From Tannerellaceae bacterium (GTDB lineage: Bacteria > Bacteroidota > Bacteroidia > Bacteroidales > Tannerellaceae), in the NCBI GenBank assembly GCA_021201295.1, contig JAJQFE010000022.1, positions 62,001-126,000 of the forward strand: a DNA stretch of 64,000 nucleotides. The letters run 5' to 3'. Below, in pieces: positions 9,769 through 20,365 of this stretch (position 1 is its first letter; each line of letters opens with the position of its first letter). The notes below the pieces were generated by a model that did no database searches, had not been told where the DNA came from, and was given only the letters and a program-made list of their open reading frames with translations. The position numbers and the translations under genes were made by a program.

Positions 9769-9848
9769 TAATATACTTATTATTACTTCGTAATATACTT
9801 ATTAGTTCTCTTTAATATACTTATTAATTCTTCCTAATAAGTATATTA
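9769..9848. repeat. Four 14-bp repeats at exact 22-bp period (three direct, one inverted)
   Basis: TAATATACTTATTA occurs without mismatch at 9769-9782, 9791-9804 and 9813-9826, and its reverse complement at 9835-9848. All four starts are 22 bases apart, which places each copy on nearly the same face of the helix. The last two copies can also form a 14-bp stem with an 8-base loop. The array lies 31-110 bases upstream of the minus-strand TPR gene, suiting a cooperative operator. Binding protein unknown. Confidence 0.85.
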
Positions 9849-9956
9849 TTTTACCAGGGCATCATGTCTTTGTATCCCTAAAGCGGTAAGTAATGAAAAC
9901 ATAACAAAAATAATACAATTATTTGTATGGTAGCAAGGGTTTCCGGGTAATTAGTA

Positions 9957-10067
9957 CACAGATAACACAACCCCAAACCAGTGAGCACCTTTTTATTAAG
10001 GAATTGACATCCCCTGATCCTTACACTTTTCTATCCGTGAAGACCACAGGTAAATGTGTTATCTGTG
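9957..10067. repeat. Non-coding segment bounded by a 13-bp inverted repeat
   Basis: CACAGATAACACA at 9957-9969 is the exact reverse complement of TGTGTTATCTGTG at 10055-10067. The 85 bases between have no coding pattern. It lies just 3' of the minus-strand GlsB-like gene, so it may be a structured 3' end, a small RNA or a tiny mobile remnant. With the array at 9769-9848 it accounts for most of the 338-base gap 9739-10076. Confidence 0.6.
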
Positions 10068-10076
10068 CGCCTGACA

Positions 10077-10322
10077 TTAAGCCCGTCTTCCGAACAGAGA
10101 AACGATCCATAACAGCACAATGGCTCCGATCACTGCACAGATCAGGGAACCGATCACCCCGTTAATGGCCAGCCCTAACAGACTGAAGATCCATCCGCCC
10201 AATAAGGCTCCGATTAAACCTACAATCATATTCACTACTAATCCGAATCCTCTTCCTTCATATATTTTACCGGCCAGGAAGCCTGCCAGTATACCTATAA
10301 TAATTGATCCTAAAATACTCAT
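10077..10322 (-). CDS. GlsB/YeaQ/YmgE family stress-response membrane protein
   Basis: 81 residues from the ATG at 10322 (MSILGSIIIGILAGFLAGKI). A more upstream in-frame ATG adds 25 residues not typical of the family. Three glycine-rich helices, including NMIVGLIGALLGGWIF and GVIGSLICAVIGAIVLLWIV, are characteristic of transglycosylase-associated (GlsB/YeaQ/YmgE) proteins, small inner-membrane proteins often induced by stress. Biochemical role unknown. It is divergent from the YtxH-like gene and manganese catalase, which are also stress-type functions. Confidence 0.88.
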   Translation of the reverse strand: MSILGSIIIGILAGFLAGKIYEGRGFGLVVNMIVGLIGALLGGWIFSLLGLAINGVIGSLICAVIGAIVLLWIVSLFGRRA

Positions 10323-10544
10323 ATGTTTACTATTTATAATATAATTAATCCACGTACCCCATTCAATGGTTACCCATAACAACAGATAAAAGAGCATTTT
10401 GTTTATTATTATTTTAAAATCAGCTTTTATTAGAACCTTTTAGAATATTACACAGTTTCCTTTTGAACAAAAAGTTGCCGTCAGCCGTTATAACAGCAAC
10501 CGTTAAATTAGTAATTGTCAAATTATAAATTAAAAAAATTAATT

Positions 10545-10753
10545 ATGGGTAGATTTATTTTAGGCATCGCCACAGGCGTAGCACTGGCTTGTATTTGCAA
10601 GAAAAAATGGACCGTGAATATCTTACACAAATGTGTGATTCCACCAGTAAGTTTTTTGATAAAGCCAAACAAAAAATTGCGGATGGAATAGATACAGGTA
10701 AAGATAAGATTGATAATCTGGCAGACCGTGCCGAAGGAGCAATCAATGGATAA
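10545..10753 (+). pseudogene. YtxH-like small protein, frameshifted in an A run
   Basis: Starts MGRFILGIATGVALACICKK, a glycine-rich membrane anchor typical of YtxH-like proteins. The frame then runs into an unrelated reading. Restoring one A in the run at 10602-10607 gives a helix-forming tail (MDREYLTQMCDSTSKFFDKA, then KQKIADGIDTGKDKIDNLAD) ending in AINGstop at 10753 just before a terminator. The total would be 69 residues. The gene sits between GlsB-like and manganese catalase genes. The lesion could be genuine or a homopolymer error. Confidence 0.6.
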
Positions 10754-10762
10754 ATAAACAGA

Positions 10763-10787
10763 AGCCTCTTTCGGGAGGCTTTTTTTG
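10763..10787 (+). terminator. Rho-independent terminator after the YtxH-like gene
   Basis: AGCCTC (10763-10768) and GAGGCT (10775-10780) form a stem with a TTTCGG loop followed by seven T. A perfect 16-bp palindrome CATGCCTGCAGGCATG follows immediately at 10788-10803; its role is unclear. Confidence 0.85.
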
Positions 10788-10838
10788 CATGCCTGCAGGC
10801 ATGTGGATAGAGATACAATAACTTAAATTCCAAACGTT

Positions 10839-11816
10839 ATGTTTTTTCATTCTAAAGAATTACAGTACAATGCAAGGGTTTCCAAACCCGATCCACGTTT
10901 TGCCCGTTTATTACTGGAGCAGTTTGGTGGAGGAAATGGAGAATTAAAAGCAGCCATGCAATATTTTGTGCAGGCATTCAGTTGTAAAAATGCTTATCCG
11001 GATAAATATGACCTGTTGATGGATATCGCGACAGAAGAATTCAGTCACCTGGAAATTGTAGGTGCTACTATTCAGATGCTGCTGTCCGGAGTAAATGGAG
11101 AGTTAAAAAATGCTGCTGAGAGTCTGGAGATGATGGATCCGATGGAAGGTAAAGGAGCCAAAGAAAATTATATTCACCAGGCTTTATACAATTCGCAGTT
11201 TTGTGTGTTGACCGGTGGTGGTCCATCCGTAACCGATAGTAACGGAACACCCTGGACCGGGGCATATGTAAATGCCAACGGAGACCTGACCGTTGATTTA
11301 CGTTCCAATATTGCCGCAGAATCCCGTGCCAAGATCGTATATGAATACCTGATCAAGTTCACAGATGATGAATATGTAAAAGATACCTTACGCTTCCTGA
11401 TGACTCGTGAGATTACGCACTTCCAACAGTTTGAAGCTGCGTTGGATACGATTCAGCCTAATTTCCCTCCGGGTATTCTGCAGGGAGACCCAAGATATAG
11501 CAATTTATATTTTAATATGTCTCCAGAAGAGAGTGCTACAGGACCGTGGAACCAGGGTTGCAGTTCCCGTTTAGGAGAAGAATGGCAAAATATTGATGAA
11601 CTGAAGGAATATGTGGAAGCTACCAACGGATTGACCGATATGGAACCTACCGGTACGGAACGGACACAGGACACCGTTAAAAATATGGACAGGGAATTAG
11701 CCAGAGCCCGGAGTAAAGAGGTGAAGAGTGCTACTCCTACTGAAAATATTCAATGGTCTGCATATAAAGATGAAGAAGAAAAAGTAGAACAGGAAGTTCC
11801 GGCGGACTGTCTCTAA
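10839..11816 (+). CDS. Manganese catalase family protein
   Basis: 325-residue di-manganese (non-haem) catalase, which disproportionates hydrogen peroxide. The N-terminus MFFHSKELQYNARVSKPDP is typical. Helix motifs carrying the metal ligands are visible: GELKAAMQYFVQAF, MDIATEEFSHLEIVG (Glu and His ligands) and FLMTREITHFQQFEAAL (second Glu/His pair). The C-terminal tail after residue 270 is hydrophilic and low in complexity, as in homologs. It has its own terminator at 11840-11877. The adjacent GlsB and YtxH genes suggest a stress locus. Cytoplasmic and intact. Confidence 0.95.
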   Translation: MFFHSKELQYNARVSKPDPRFARLLLEQFGGGNGELKAAMQYFVQAFSCKNAYPDKYDLLMDIATEEFSHLEIVGATIQMLLSGVNGELKNAAESLEMMDPMEGKGAKENYIHQALYNSQFCVLTGGGPSVTDSNGTPWTGAYVNANGDLTVDLRSNIAAESRAKIVYEYLIKFTDDEYVKDTLRFLMTREITHFQQFEAALDTIQPNFPPGILQGDPRYSNLYFNMSPEESATGPWNQGCSSRLGEEWQNIDELKEYVEATNGLTDMEPTGTERTQDTVKNMDRELARARSKEVKSATPTENIQWSAYKDEEEKVEQEVPADCL

Positions 11817-11839
11817 AGACAGACAAGTAATGGAAAAAT

Positions 11840-11875
11840 AAAAGGAGCTATTGATATAACAGCTCCTTTTGTTTT

Positions 11876-11877
<2 letters not shown>
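11840..11877 (+). terminator. Hairpin terminator of manganese catalase
   Basis: AAAAGGAGCT (11840-11849) pairs with AGCTCCTTTT (11861-11870), followed by G and six T. It abuts the stop codon of the convergent amylase remnant. Confidence 0.85.
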
Positions 11878-12863
<986 letters not shown>

Positions 12864-12977
12864 TTATAAAAAAGAAAAATAAGATCGTTATTTAGGTAAA
12901 AAACAAATTTTCAGCACCTCCTGTTAATAGGGCATACGTTAAATAATCTAATTTAAAAATCCGGTACTGAGAGATAA

Positions 12978-13264
12978 ATGATTAAGAAAAAAGTGGCTGT
13001 CCTGCAAAAGAGGATCCGTAAGTTATTTTCTCCTATTCCTTTTGTCCTATATTTTGCCTGGTGCGGGACGTTCAGTTTAACCAGGGATGGATTCCCTTAT
13101 ATCGGTAACCGACCGGGAAATAACCGTATGCTATATGCTTTAGGATATGGGGGTAATAGATCGCCTTTGGTATGATCGTAACTCCGGTAATCCGGAACAA
13201 AATAAAAGGAGTAACAGATAACCGGGAAAAATCTTCGGTTTTTGAAAGACTGCAACATCCATGA
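12978..13264 (+). pseudogene. FAD-dependent oxidoreductase, C-terminal remnant
   Basis: Only the last 95 or so codons of a DadA/glycine-oxidase-like FAD oxidoreductase remain. FSLTRDGFPYIGNRPGNNRMLYALGYGGN corresponds to the family block GxTxDGLPYIG...GFGGNGI. After GYGGNRS the frame is lost; the next frame continues RIAFGMIVTPVIRNKIKGV and ends FERLQHP with a stop at 13264, the expected C-terminus. The N-terminal Rossmann fold with the FAD site is absent upstream, where the amylase remnant begins. A dead gene at the edge of a deleted segment. Confidence 0.6.
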
Positions 13265-13271
13265 CCTGCTT

Positions 13272-14530
13272 CTATCCTTTAAATAAACTGATTAGTAACG
13301 CTGTATTCAGTACTGTAACAATAGCGCCTAATAAGAGTAACAGGCAGATACTTCGTCGTTTATTGGCATATTTCCCCATGACTTTCCTGCTGGAGGTTAA
13401 GTAGACCTGGGTAAATACGGTAATAGGTAACTGTATACTTAAAAACATCTGGGAATAAATCAGCCCCTTAAACGGATCACCGATCAGGAAGATAATCCCT
13501 AAAGCCGGAAGGAAAGAACATAAGACCCCCAGTTTGGAATGAATATCCTGGTAGTGATAAGGTTCATTAAAGAATCCGGCAAAAATACATCCACCGGCTA
13601 TTCCTGAAGTTATGGTAGAGGATACTCCCGCCAGTAGCAGGGCGGCTGCAAATATCACACCGGCATTACTGCCGACCAAGGGTGTCAGTAATTGCTGGGC
13701 TTGTTCCAGCTCTTCAACCAGAATATGTTTTTGGAAAAATGTGGAAGCAGCCAGAATAATCATCGCTGAATTGATAGCCCAGTCAACTGTCATGGAAAAA
13801 AGCGTATCTGCAAATTCATATTTGAGTTGTTTATGAATCACCTTTTCATCTTCCAGGTTCCATTTGCGGCTTTGGATCACTTCTGAATGCAGGAACAGGT
13901 TGTGGGGCATCACCACTGCTCCCAGTACACTCATAATGATCAGTAATGAGTTCTCCGGGAAACTGGGTTTAACCCATCCTTTAGCTACCTCCGTCCAACT
14001 GACATCCGCTAATATCAGTTCATATAAAGAAGAAAGGCCGATAATTGAAACAAACGTAATGATCCATTTCTCAATTTTACTGTATGTATTGCTGGCCAGC
14101 ATGGCCACACATACCAGGGTAACAATCGTAGCACCTGCTTTGATCGGAATCCCAAAAAGCATTTTAAGAGCAATGGCTCCCCCTAAGATCTCTGCCAGAG
14201 AAGTGGACACACTGGCCAGCATGGCTGTGGAAAGGATGGGTTTACTTACATAGCCGGGCAGATATTTATGGGCAGCTTCTGAAAGACAAAGTCCGGTTAC
14301 AATGCCCAGATGAGCCACGTTATGCTGAATAATAATCAGCATGATAGAAGAAAATGTCACCACCCATAATAACGTGTAGCCGAAGGAAGCCCCGGCAGCT
14401 AAATTAGTTGCCCAGTTACCGGGATCTATAAATCCGACAGTCACCAGTAAGCCGGGACCAATATATTTGAATAAGGCAAAACTTTTAGCAGTAACCGGAC
14501 GCTCTTTTTTAGTTTATTCAATCGTTTCAT
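13272..14530 (-). pseudogene. Nramp family divalent metal transporter, N-terminal frameshift
   Basis: Nramp/MntH-type proton-coupled Mn2+/Fe2+ importer. GPGLLVTVGFIDPGNWATN contains the helix-1 metal-binding motif (DPGN), and ILGAVVMPHNLFLHSEV is helix 6 with the MPH motif. The natural ATG at 14530 gives MKRLNKLKK, and the frame must shift in the A6 run (14505-14510) to continue ERPVTAKSFALFKYIGPG. As written, translation from 14530 stops early; the remaining open frame (13272-14444) starts inside helix 1. One extra A restores a normal protein of about 418 residues, so this is either a recent lesion or a sequencing error. Confidence 0.8.
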
Positions 14531-14656
14531 AGTCCTTTTTAGAATTGACAATTGATCGTTACAACATCGCCATTCAAAGGATAAAAGTGTATAGGATTAT
14601 TTATTCCTGACTATCATACAGCCGGCTTCTTCCTGATCCTGTTAATGGATCATGCT

Positions 14657-15975
14657 TTACGGGAATGTCAACGTAAAAGTAGTCCATCTGTTAGCAGCCG
14701 AACTCTTTAACGTAATGCTACCACCGGATAAACGCATGATCTGACGGGAAATAGAAAGTCCGATACCGCTACCTCCTTCTTTAGTCGTGAAGAAAGGTAC
14801 AAAGATATGGTCTGCCTCTTCCGGAGGGATAGGAGGACCGTTATTGCTTATCTCAATGATCACGGCCTCTTCTTCATTGGAATAGGCTTTGACCTCTATG
14901 CGTCCGTCTAATGGTTCATGCCCGATCGCCTGCATGGCATTTTTTAAAAGGTTCAGCACCACCTGGCTGATCAGGTTTTCATCCGCATATACGATCAGAT
15001 CTTCCGGTTGTATATCTATGTTAACCATAATGTTTGGAAAATTGTTGTGATGATGGGTCAGATGGACCAGTCTTTCCACAAACTTCTGAATATAGAACAG
15101 GGTAGGATGTGGAGTGGGGATACGGGTAAATTTGCGATAAGATTCTACAAAAGAGATCAGGCTTTTACCTGTGGCACTGATCACTTCCAGGCCATCCCGT
15201 ATATCTTTCGTGGTATCATCTGGCAGGGAAAGTAGTAAAGTATCACTTAACGAGGTGATCGGTGTGATCGGGTTCATGATTTCATGAGTTAAAACCCGGA
15301 TCAACCGGATCCAGGAATCAATTTCTTTATCGTCCAACTCGCGGTTAATATCATTGATCGCAATGATCCGGACATGTTTGTCCTGCAAAGTCATTTCCGA
15401 CACCCGGATAGACAAATGTACCACGCCACGCTCAGTAGTGAAATTTGTTTGCTGTTTTTCTCCGGGTTTGATGGTGGAAATCAGTTGTTCCAGGTTTTCA
15501 TCTACTTTCCGTAACTGTTTGGCATGCGTAAAGACCGGCAGACCCAATAACCGTAAGGCTTCATTATTACTCTGATAAATATAGCCTTTATCATCAATCA
15601 CAATGATGCCTGTCGTAATGCTATTCATGATTAATTCATAGTATTTCTCTTTCTGGACTGCTTCAGCTTTGGCCTGGAAAAGAATCTGAGTGATCCGGTT
15701 AAGCAATTCGTTAACCAGTTTATCTGTGGACCAATGGCCACTACTGAAATATTTGAAAGCAAAATCACTGTTATCGATGGCATCAAACATAAAAGCCACC
15801 TTCTGTGCAAGCCGTTTATGGGTTTTTTTACCAGCAGGAAAGAGATCAGAAGTCCGATCAGGGAAAACAGGAACCATATATGTTCACCTTTGATTCCCAG
15901 ATAAGTAGCCATAGCGGTGAAGCCTATTACCAATAACAGACGGAAGGAGAGACTATGGAGGATATGTTTAAACAT
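14657..15975 (-). pseudogene. Membrane sensor histidine kinase, frameshifted
   Basis: Partner of the adjacent NtrC-type regulator. Two N-terminal membrane helices (LLLVIGFTAMATYLGI and HIWFLFSLIGLLISFLLV) are followed by a PAS region (NSITTGIIVIDDKGYIYQSN), the HisKA box LTHEIMNPITPITS with the phospho-accepting His, and an ATPase domain (N box NLLKNAMQAI, G2 box GGSGIGLSISRQIM). The frame breaks after the second helix at the A7 run (15833-15839 on the plus strand); one more A joins LVKK to THKRLAQKVAFMFD. As written, the sensor is separated from the kinase core. Confidence 0.85.
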
Positions 15976-15981
15976 ATTCCT

Positions 15982-17335
15982 TTAGAGTTCGTATCGTTTG
16001 ATTTTATTATATAACGTCTGTCTGGAAATCCCCAATTGATTCGCAACTAACGAAAGATTGCCGTTATGCTTATCCATTGCCTGTTTGATCATATTGTATT
16101 CCATTTCTTCTAAAGTCGTCACCTCTTTTGGGTGAGTTTTTTTCTTTCGCGGAAGCACAAAATCAGATTCTTTCAGGGTGGAGTTGTCACAAATGATCAC
16201 CGCTTTTTCAACCGTGTGCTGGAGTTCCCGTATGTTTCCATACCAGGGTTGGACTTTTAATTTTTCCTTTGCCTGCTTACTTAGTTTCAGGGAAGGTTTG
16301 TCATAGAGTTTCCCGTATTTGGAAAGAAAGATTTCCGTCAAAGGAACAATATCTTCCGGCCGCTCCCGCAAAGGAGGAATTTCCACATAGATGATATTGA
16401 TCCGGTATAACAGGTCTTCACGGAACAGTTCTTTTGTGACCATATCCTGCAGGTCCCGGTTCGTTGCACAGATCAGGCGTATATTGACAGGAACCGGCGT
16501 ATTACTTCCTACCCGCACAATACTTCTTCGTTGAAGGGCCGTTAACAGTTTAGCCTGGAGATGATAGGAAAGATTTCCTATTTCATCTAAAAATAACGTT
16601 CCATTGTCTGCTGCTTCAAATTTACCGGGACGGTCTGCCCGTGCATCAGTAAAAGCCCCTTTGACATGGCCGAACAGTTCGCTCTCAAACAGTGTTTCCG
16701 TAATGGCTCCCATATCCACTGTAACCAAATCCTGGTTTTTCCGGTTGGATAACATGTGTATTTCCCGTGCCAGCATCTCTTTTCCGGTTCCGTTTTCTCC
16801 GGTAATAAGCATATTGGCACCCGTAACAGCCACTTTCTCAATCAGTGAGCGTAGCTGTTGCATGGCACGGCTTTCCCCCCCCAGAACATACCACTTTCCT
16901 GAGAGATCACTTTCCTGGTTTCTTTTGCAGGATTTCCTTTTCGGGAAGCAGAACGTAGTTGATAAGCTTTATCGAGGGTTTCCAGTAATTTGGTATTATC
17001 CCAGGGTTTAACAATGAAATCAGCTGCCCCTTCTTTCATTCCTCTGACGGCGAGGTTAATATCTGCATAAGCCGTAAATAGTACTACTTGTATGGTCAGA
17101 TCTGTTTTTTGATTTCAGATAACCAGAACAAATCTTCATTACCGGTATTGATGCCGGCGGAAAAGTTCATATCCAGTAATACCAGGTCAATGGAATGCTC
17201 CCGTAAAGTACTAAGGATCTGATTAGGAGTAGAGAGAGTGACTACTTTCTCAAAGCGGGGTTCCAATAACATGCGGACCGCTGTCAGAATCCCTTTATTA
17301 TCATCAACTACTAAAATAGTACCTGTTTTAGCCAT
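15982..17335 (-). pseudogene. Sigma-54-dependent NtrC-type response regulator, two frameshifts
   Basis: Receiver domain (ILVVDDNKGILTAVRML with the acidic pocket, LVLLDMNFS phospho-Asp, IVKPWDN Lys), AAA+ domain (GENGTGKE Walker A, GAFTDA sigma-54 contact loop, LFLDEIGNL Walker B) and Fis-type HTH (NLSLVANQLGISRQTLYNKI). The frame is lost at an A6 run (17105-17110) and at a G8 run (16875-16882); one extra base at each restores a continuous protein of about 450 residues. It is encoded 6 bases before the kinase gene and divergently from the TolC operon, whose sigma-54 promoter it presumably activated. Confidence 0.88.
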
Positions 17336-17445
17336 AGGTTAACTTACTCTATCTTTCTGTATTATTCCTTCAAAGATAACCAGATTTGTGCATTGTAAAT
17401 CTTCCCGTCTTTCTTTTTTTCTTTTTTAAACATCTGTATGCCTGC

Positions 17446-17488
17446 TAAAACCTGTTTTTAGAACTGAACTGCCTAAAAACAGGTTTTA
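17446..17488. promoter_or_regulatory. Perfect 15-bp palindrome, probable enhancer for the NtrC-type regulator
   Basis: TAAAACCTGTTTTTA (17446-17460) and its exact reverse complement TAAAAACAGGTTTTA (17474-17488) are separated by 13 bases. It lies 136-178 bases upstream of the sigma-54 promoter, the usual distance for an upstream activating sequence bound by an NtrC-type dimer or tetramer. A role as a hairpin is possible but less likely here, since nothing terminates at this point. Confidence 0.65.
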
Positions 17489-17623
17489 ATTTAATAAAAA
17501 TTTAGTTTTCTTCTCTTTAACAAACAGAATTGTCTAATTCTTTTACAGCTTTGTCAAATTTCTTTACACTCTATTTGTTTATAGATGGATTTAAGTAGTT
17601 GTTATATAGTGAATTATTCTTTT

Positions 17624-17639
17624 TGGCACATTATTTGCT
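17624..17639 (+). promoter_or_regulatory. Sigma-54 promoter upstream of the TolC operon
   Basis: TGGCACATTATTTGCT matches the -24/-12 consensus TGGCACN5TTGCW at every defined position. It lies 28 bases before the TolC ATG at 17667, downstream of the palindrome at 17446-17488 and opposite a sigma-54-dependent regulator gene, so the assignment is strongly supported by context. Confidence 0.9.
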
Positions 17640-17666
17640 TATATCCTGTCAGAAAATATATGTATA

Positions 17667-19031
17667 ATGAAAAAGATAGTAATCACATCCACCCTTCTGG
17701 TCAGTCTGGCTACTTCTCTGATAGCACAGGAAAAAGTCTGGACATTAAATGACTGTATGCAATATGCGGTGGAGAACAGTCCGAAAATAAAGCAAAAGAA
17801 ATCGGAAACAGATAGTTATAAAGCCAGTTACATTTCTTCTATCGGTGATTTTCTGCCCTCTATTGAAACCGGACTGGGAACTGACTTTAATTTTGGTCGT
17901 TCGGCAAACCCCATCGATAACTCCTATAGTAATGTCTCTACCTTTAATAATTATTATAGTGCGGCAGCCAGTCTGTATCTGCTCCGGGGAGGGATCCTGA
18001 TCAACCAATGGAGACAGGCGAAAGTGAATGTTACGTTAGGCAAGACAGATGAGCAATATGCCAAAGATGAATTAGCCATGAACATCATGGATACTTATGT
18101 CAATACGGTCTATTATAAAGAGATGAGTCATATGGCTATGGATAAGCTCGAAGAGAGTAAAAATAATTTATATATAACTCAACGGAAAGAAGAGTTGGGA
18201 CTGAAAAGCCTGGCAGACGTAGCCCAGATGGAAGCGCAGGTGGCAACGGATGAATATAACCTGACCAACTATCAGAATTTGTATAATACGAATCTGTTAT
18301 CTTTAAAAGAATCCATGAATTTTCCGGTAGATGAAGAGTTACAGGTGGATCTGGCAGTAAAAGAAAAATCCTATTTGCCCGGTTATGATTCTGTTACGGA
18401 TATTTATGAATACGCAAAAGAAAATAATCCGGCAGCACTGAAAGCAGATTTGCAACTGCGGCAATTAAAATTGCAATATAAAATCGCCAAAGGTGATTAT
18501 TTCCCTACCATCAGTTTCTATGGACAGATCTATACCAATTATTATAATATATTAAATGCTTTACCGGATGAACAGGGAAATAACCCTAAAGATAATATAG
18601 ATCCTTTCAATACTCAGTTTAAAAATAACCGGAATGAATACATCGGCATTTCCTTAACTATTCTGATATTTAAACGGCTGAATACTATCTCAAATGCACG
18701 GAAGGCACGTAACAATGCCCAGATTGCAGCCGAGCAACAGACAGAAACTTTAAGACAGTTACATAAAACTATTGAGCAAAGTATTTTAGACAGGGAAGGA
18801 TATGCCAAAGAAGTATTTCAACTGGAGAAACAGGTGGAATATAATGCCATAGCTTACCGGTTGAACCAGCGGAAATATGAAAAAGGGTTGTTGAGTTCAA
18901 TTGAATTGCAGGTAAGTGCTAACGACCTGCTGAAAGTAAGAGCAGACCTACTGCAAAAGCAACTTATGTATATTATGAAGAGCAGGATCGTGGATTATTA
19001 CAAAGGTATTCCATTAGTAGAAAATAATTAA
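17667..19031 (+). CDS. TolC family outer-membrane efflux protein
   Basis: 454 residues with a signal peptide (MKKIVITSTLLVSLATSLIA, then QEKVWTLNDCMQYAVENSP). The two-fold repeat of the outer-membrane efflux channel is visible, with alpha-helical hairpins such as ELGLKSLADVAQMEAQVATD and KYEKGLLSSIELQVSANDLL. It forms a trimeric duct spanning the outer membrane and periplasm for an ABC or RND pump. First gene after the sigma-54 promoter, followed 11 bases later by the adaptor. It is the only fully intact member of this locus; adaptor, permease, kinase and regulator are all interrupted. Confidence 0.93.
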   Translation: MKKIVITSTLLVSLATSLIAQEKVWTLNDCMQYAVENSPKIKQKKSETDSYKASYISSIGDFLPSIETGLGTDFNFGRSANPIDNSYSNVSTFNNYYSAAASLYLLRGGILINQWRQAKVNVTLGKTDEQYAKDELAMNIMDTYVNTVYYKEMSHMAMDKLEESKNNLYITQRKEELGLKSLADVAQMEAQVATDEYNLTNYQNLYNTNLLSLKESMNFPVDEELQVDLAVKEKSYLPGYDSVTDIYEYAKENNPAALKADLQLRQLKLQYKIAKGDYFPTISFYGQIYTNYYNILNALPDEQGNNPKDNIDPFNTQFKNNRNEYIGISLTILIFKRLNTISNARKARNNAQIAAEQQTETLRQLHKTIEQSILDREGYAKEVFQLEKQVEYNAIAYRLNQRKYEKGLLSSIELQVSANDLLKVRADLLQKQLMYIMKSRIVDYYKGIPLVENN

Positions 19032-19042
19032 AAAATATAGCC

Positions 19043-20294
19043 ATGGATATTAAATTAGAAAAAAAGAAAGGCATTCAGAAAAAGCATATTCCTTATATTG
19101 CCGGTGGTACCTTATTCCTGGTATTAGTAGGTTGGATCATCTTTGGAAATCATGCTTCCACCTTAAAAGTAGATTCACGGAGGGATCAGTATCGGAAACG
19201 TAATGCAATCCCAATTCAATGATTTTGTCCGGGTAGATGGATAGGTGCAACCGATCACTGTGATCCAGTTAAGCCCGGAAGAGGGAGGGATCGTACTGGA
19301 AAGAGTGGTAGAAGAAGGTGCCCAGGTAAAAAAAGGAGACATTATTGTCAAACTGGCTAATTCTACGCTGGATCTGCAGATCCTGACCGCAGAGGCCGAT
19401 CTGGCGGAAAAACAGAATCACCTGCGTAACACCCAGGTAACCATGGAACAGGATCGCCTGAATAATATGAATGAAAAACTATCCCTGGATCATGAAATTT
19501 CCCGTAAACGCAGGGCTTATGAACAGAATGAGAAACTCTATCAGGAAAAACTGATCTCAAAAGAAGATTATCTGGTAGCGAAAGAAGATTATGAGCTGGC
19601 TACACAAAAATATGCACTGATCATAGAACGCTTACGCCAGGATTTCATCTTCCGTTCTATTTAGGTAGAAAGAATGCAGGAAAGTCTGGACAATATGTAT
19701 AGAAATGCCTTATTAGTCCGTCAGCGGAAAGAAAATCTGAATGTCCGTTCACAGATTGATGGAGAATTGGGATTGCTGGATGTGGTACTGGGACAAAATG
19801 TAACCCCCGGACAGAAAATTGGTCAGATCAATGACTTATCCGATTATAAAGTGGAAGCTTTTATTGATGAACACTATATTGACCGGGTACGGCCAGGATT
19901 GGCGGCTACGTTTGACCGTCAGGAAGCCAGTTTTGACTTGGAAGTCCGCAAAGTCTTCCCGGAAGTACGTGACAGTAAATTCCGTACGGAATTTGTCTTT
20001 ACAGGAGAAAGACCGGATAATATCCGTAGCGGGCAGACCTACTATATTAACTTACAGTTAGGACAACCTACGGAGAGTGTGATCATACCCAAAGGAACTT
20101 TCTTCCAGAGCACAGGCGGTAGCTGGATCTTTGTACTGGATGCAGACGGCAAAAAAGCTTACAGGCGTAAGATCCGTATCGGACGCCAGAATCCGCAATA
20201 TTATGAAGTGCTGGAAGGATTACAACCAGGGGAAAAGGTAATCGTATCCAGCTATGAAAGCTATAAAGATAATGAGATCTTAGTGCTTCAATAA
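19043..20294 (+). pseudogene. HlyD/AcrA-type periplasmic adaptor, three lesions
   Basis: Membrane-fusion adaptor linking an ABC permease to TolC. An N-terminal anchor (IAGGTLFLVLVGWIIFG) is followed by a biotinyl-lipoyl domain (GGIVLERVVEEGAQVKKGD), a coiled-coil hairpin and a beta-barrel (GQNVTPGQKIGQINDLSDYK). Lesions are an extra base near 19178-19184 (after KVDS), a TAG at 19242-19244 in FVRVDG*VQPITV and a TAG at 19662-19664 in FRSI*VERMQE. Both stops sit where Gln would fit, consistent with CAG to TAG transitions. Three independent lesions make sequencing error an unlikely sole cause. Confidence 0.88.
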
Positions 20295-20365
20295 GAAAAA
20301 ATCAGTATAAAAACTGTCTGAGTATACATTCAGGCAATTCATTCTCAATCTTAAAAAATCTCCAT

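Noticed and set aside
10788..10803. Perfect 16-bp palindrome CATGCCTGCAGGCATG as an operator
   Set aside because: It directly follows a terminator and contains common restriction-like words; nothing links it to the manganese catalase gene beyond proximity.
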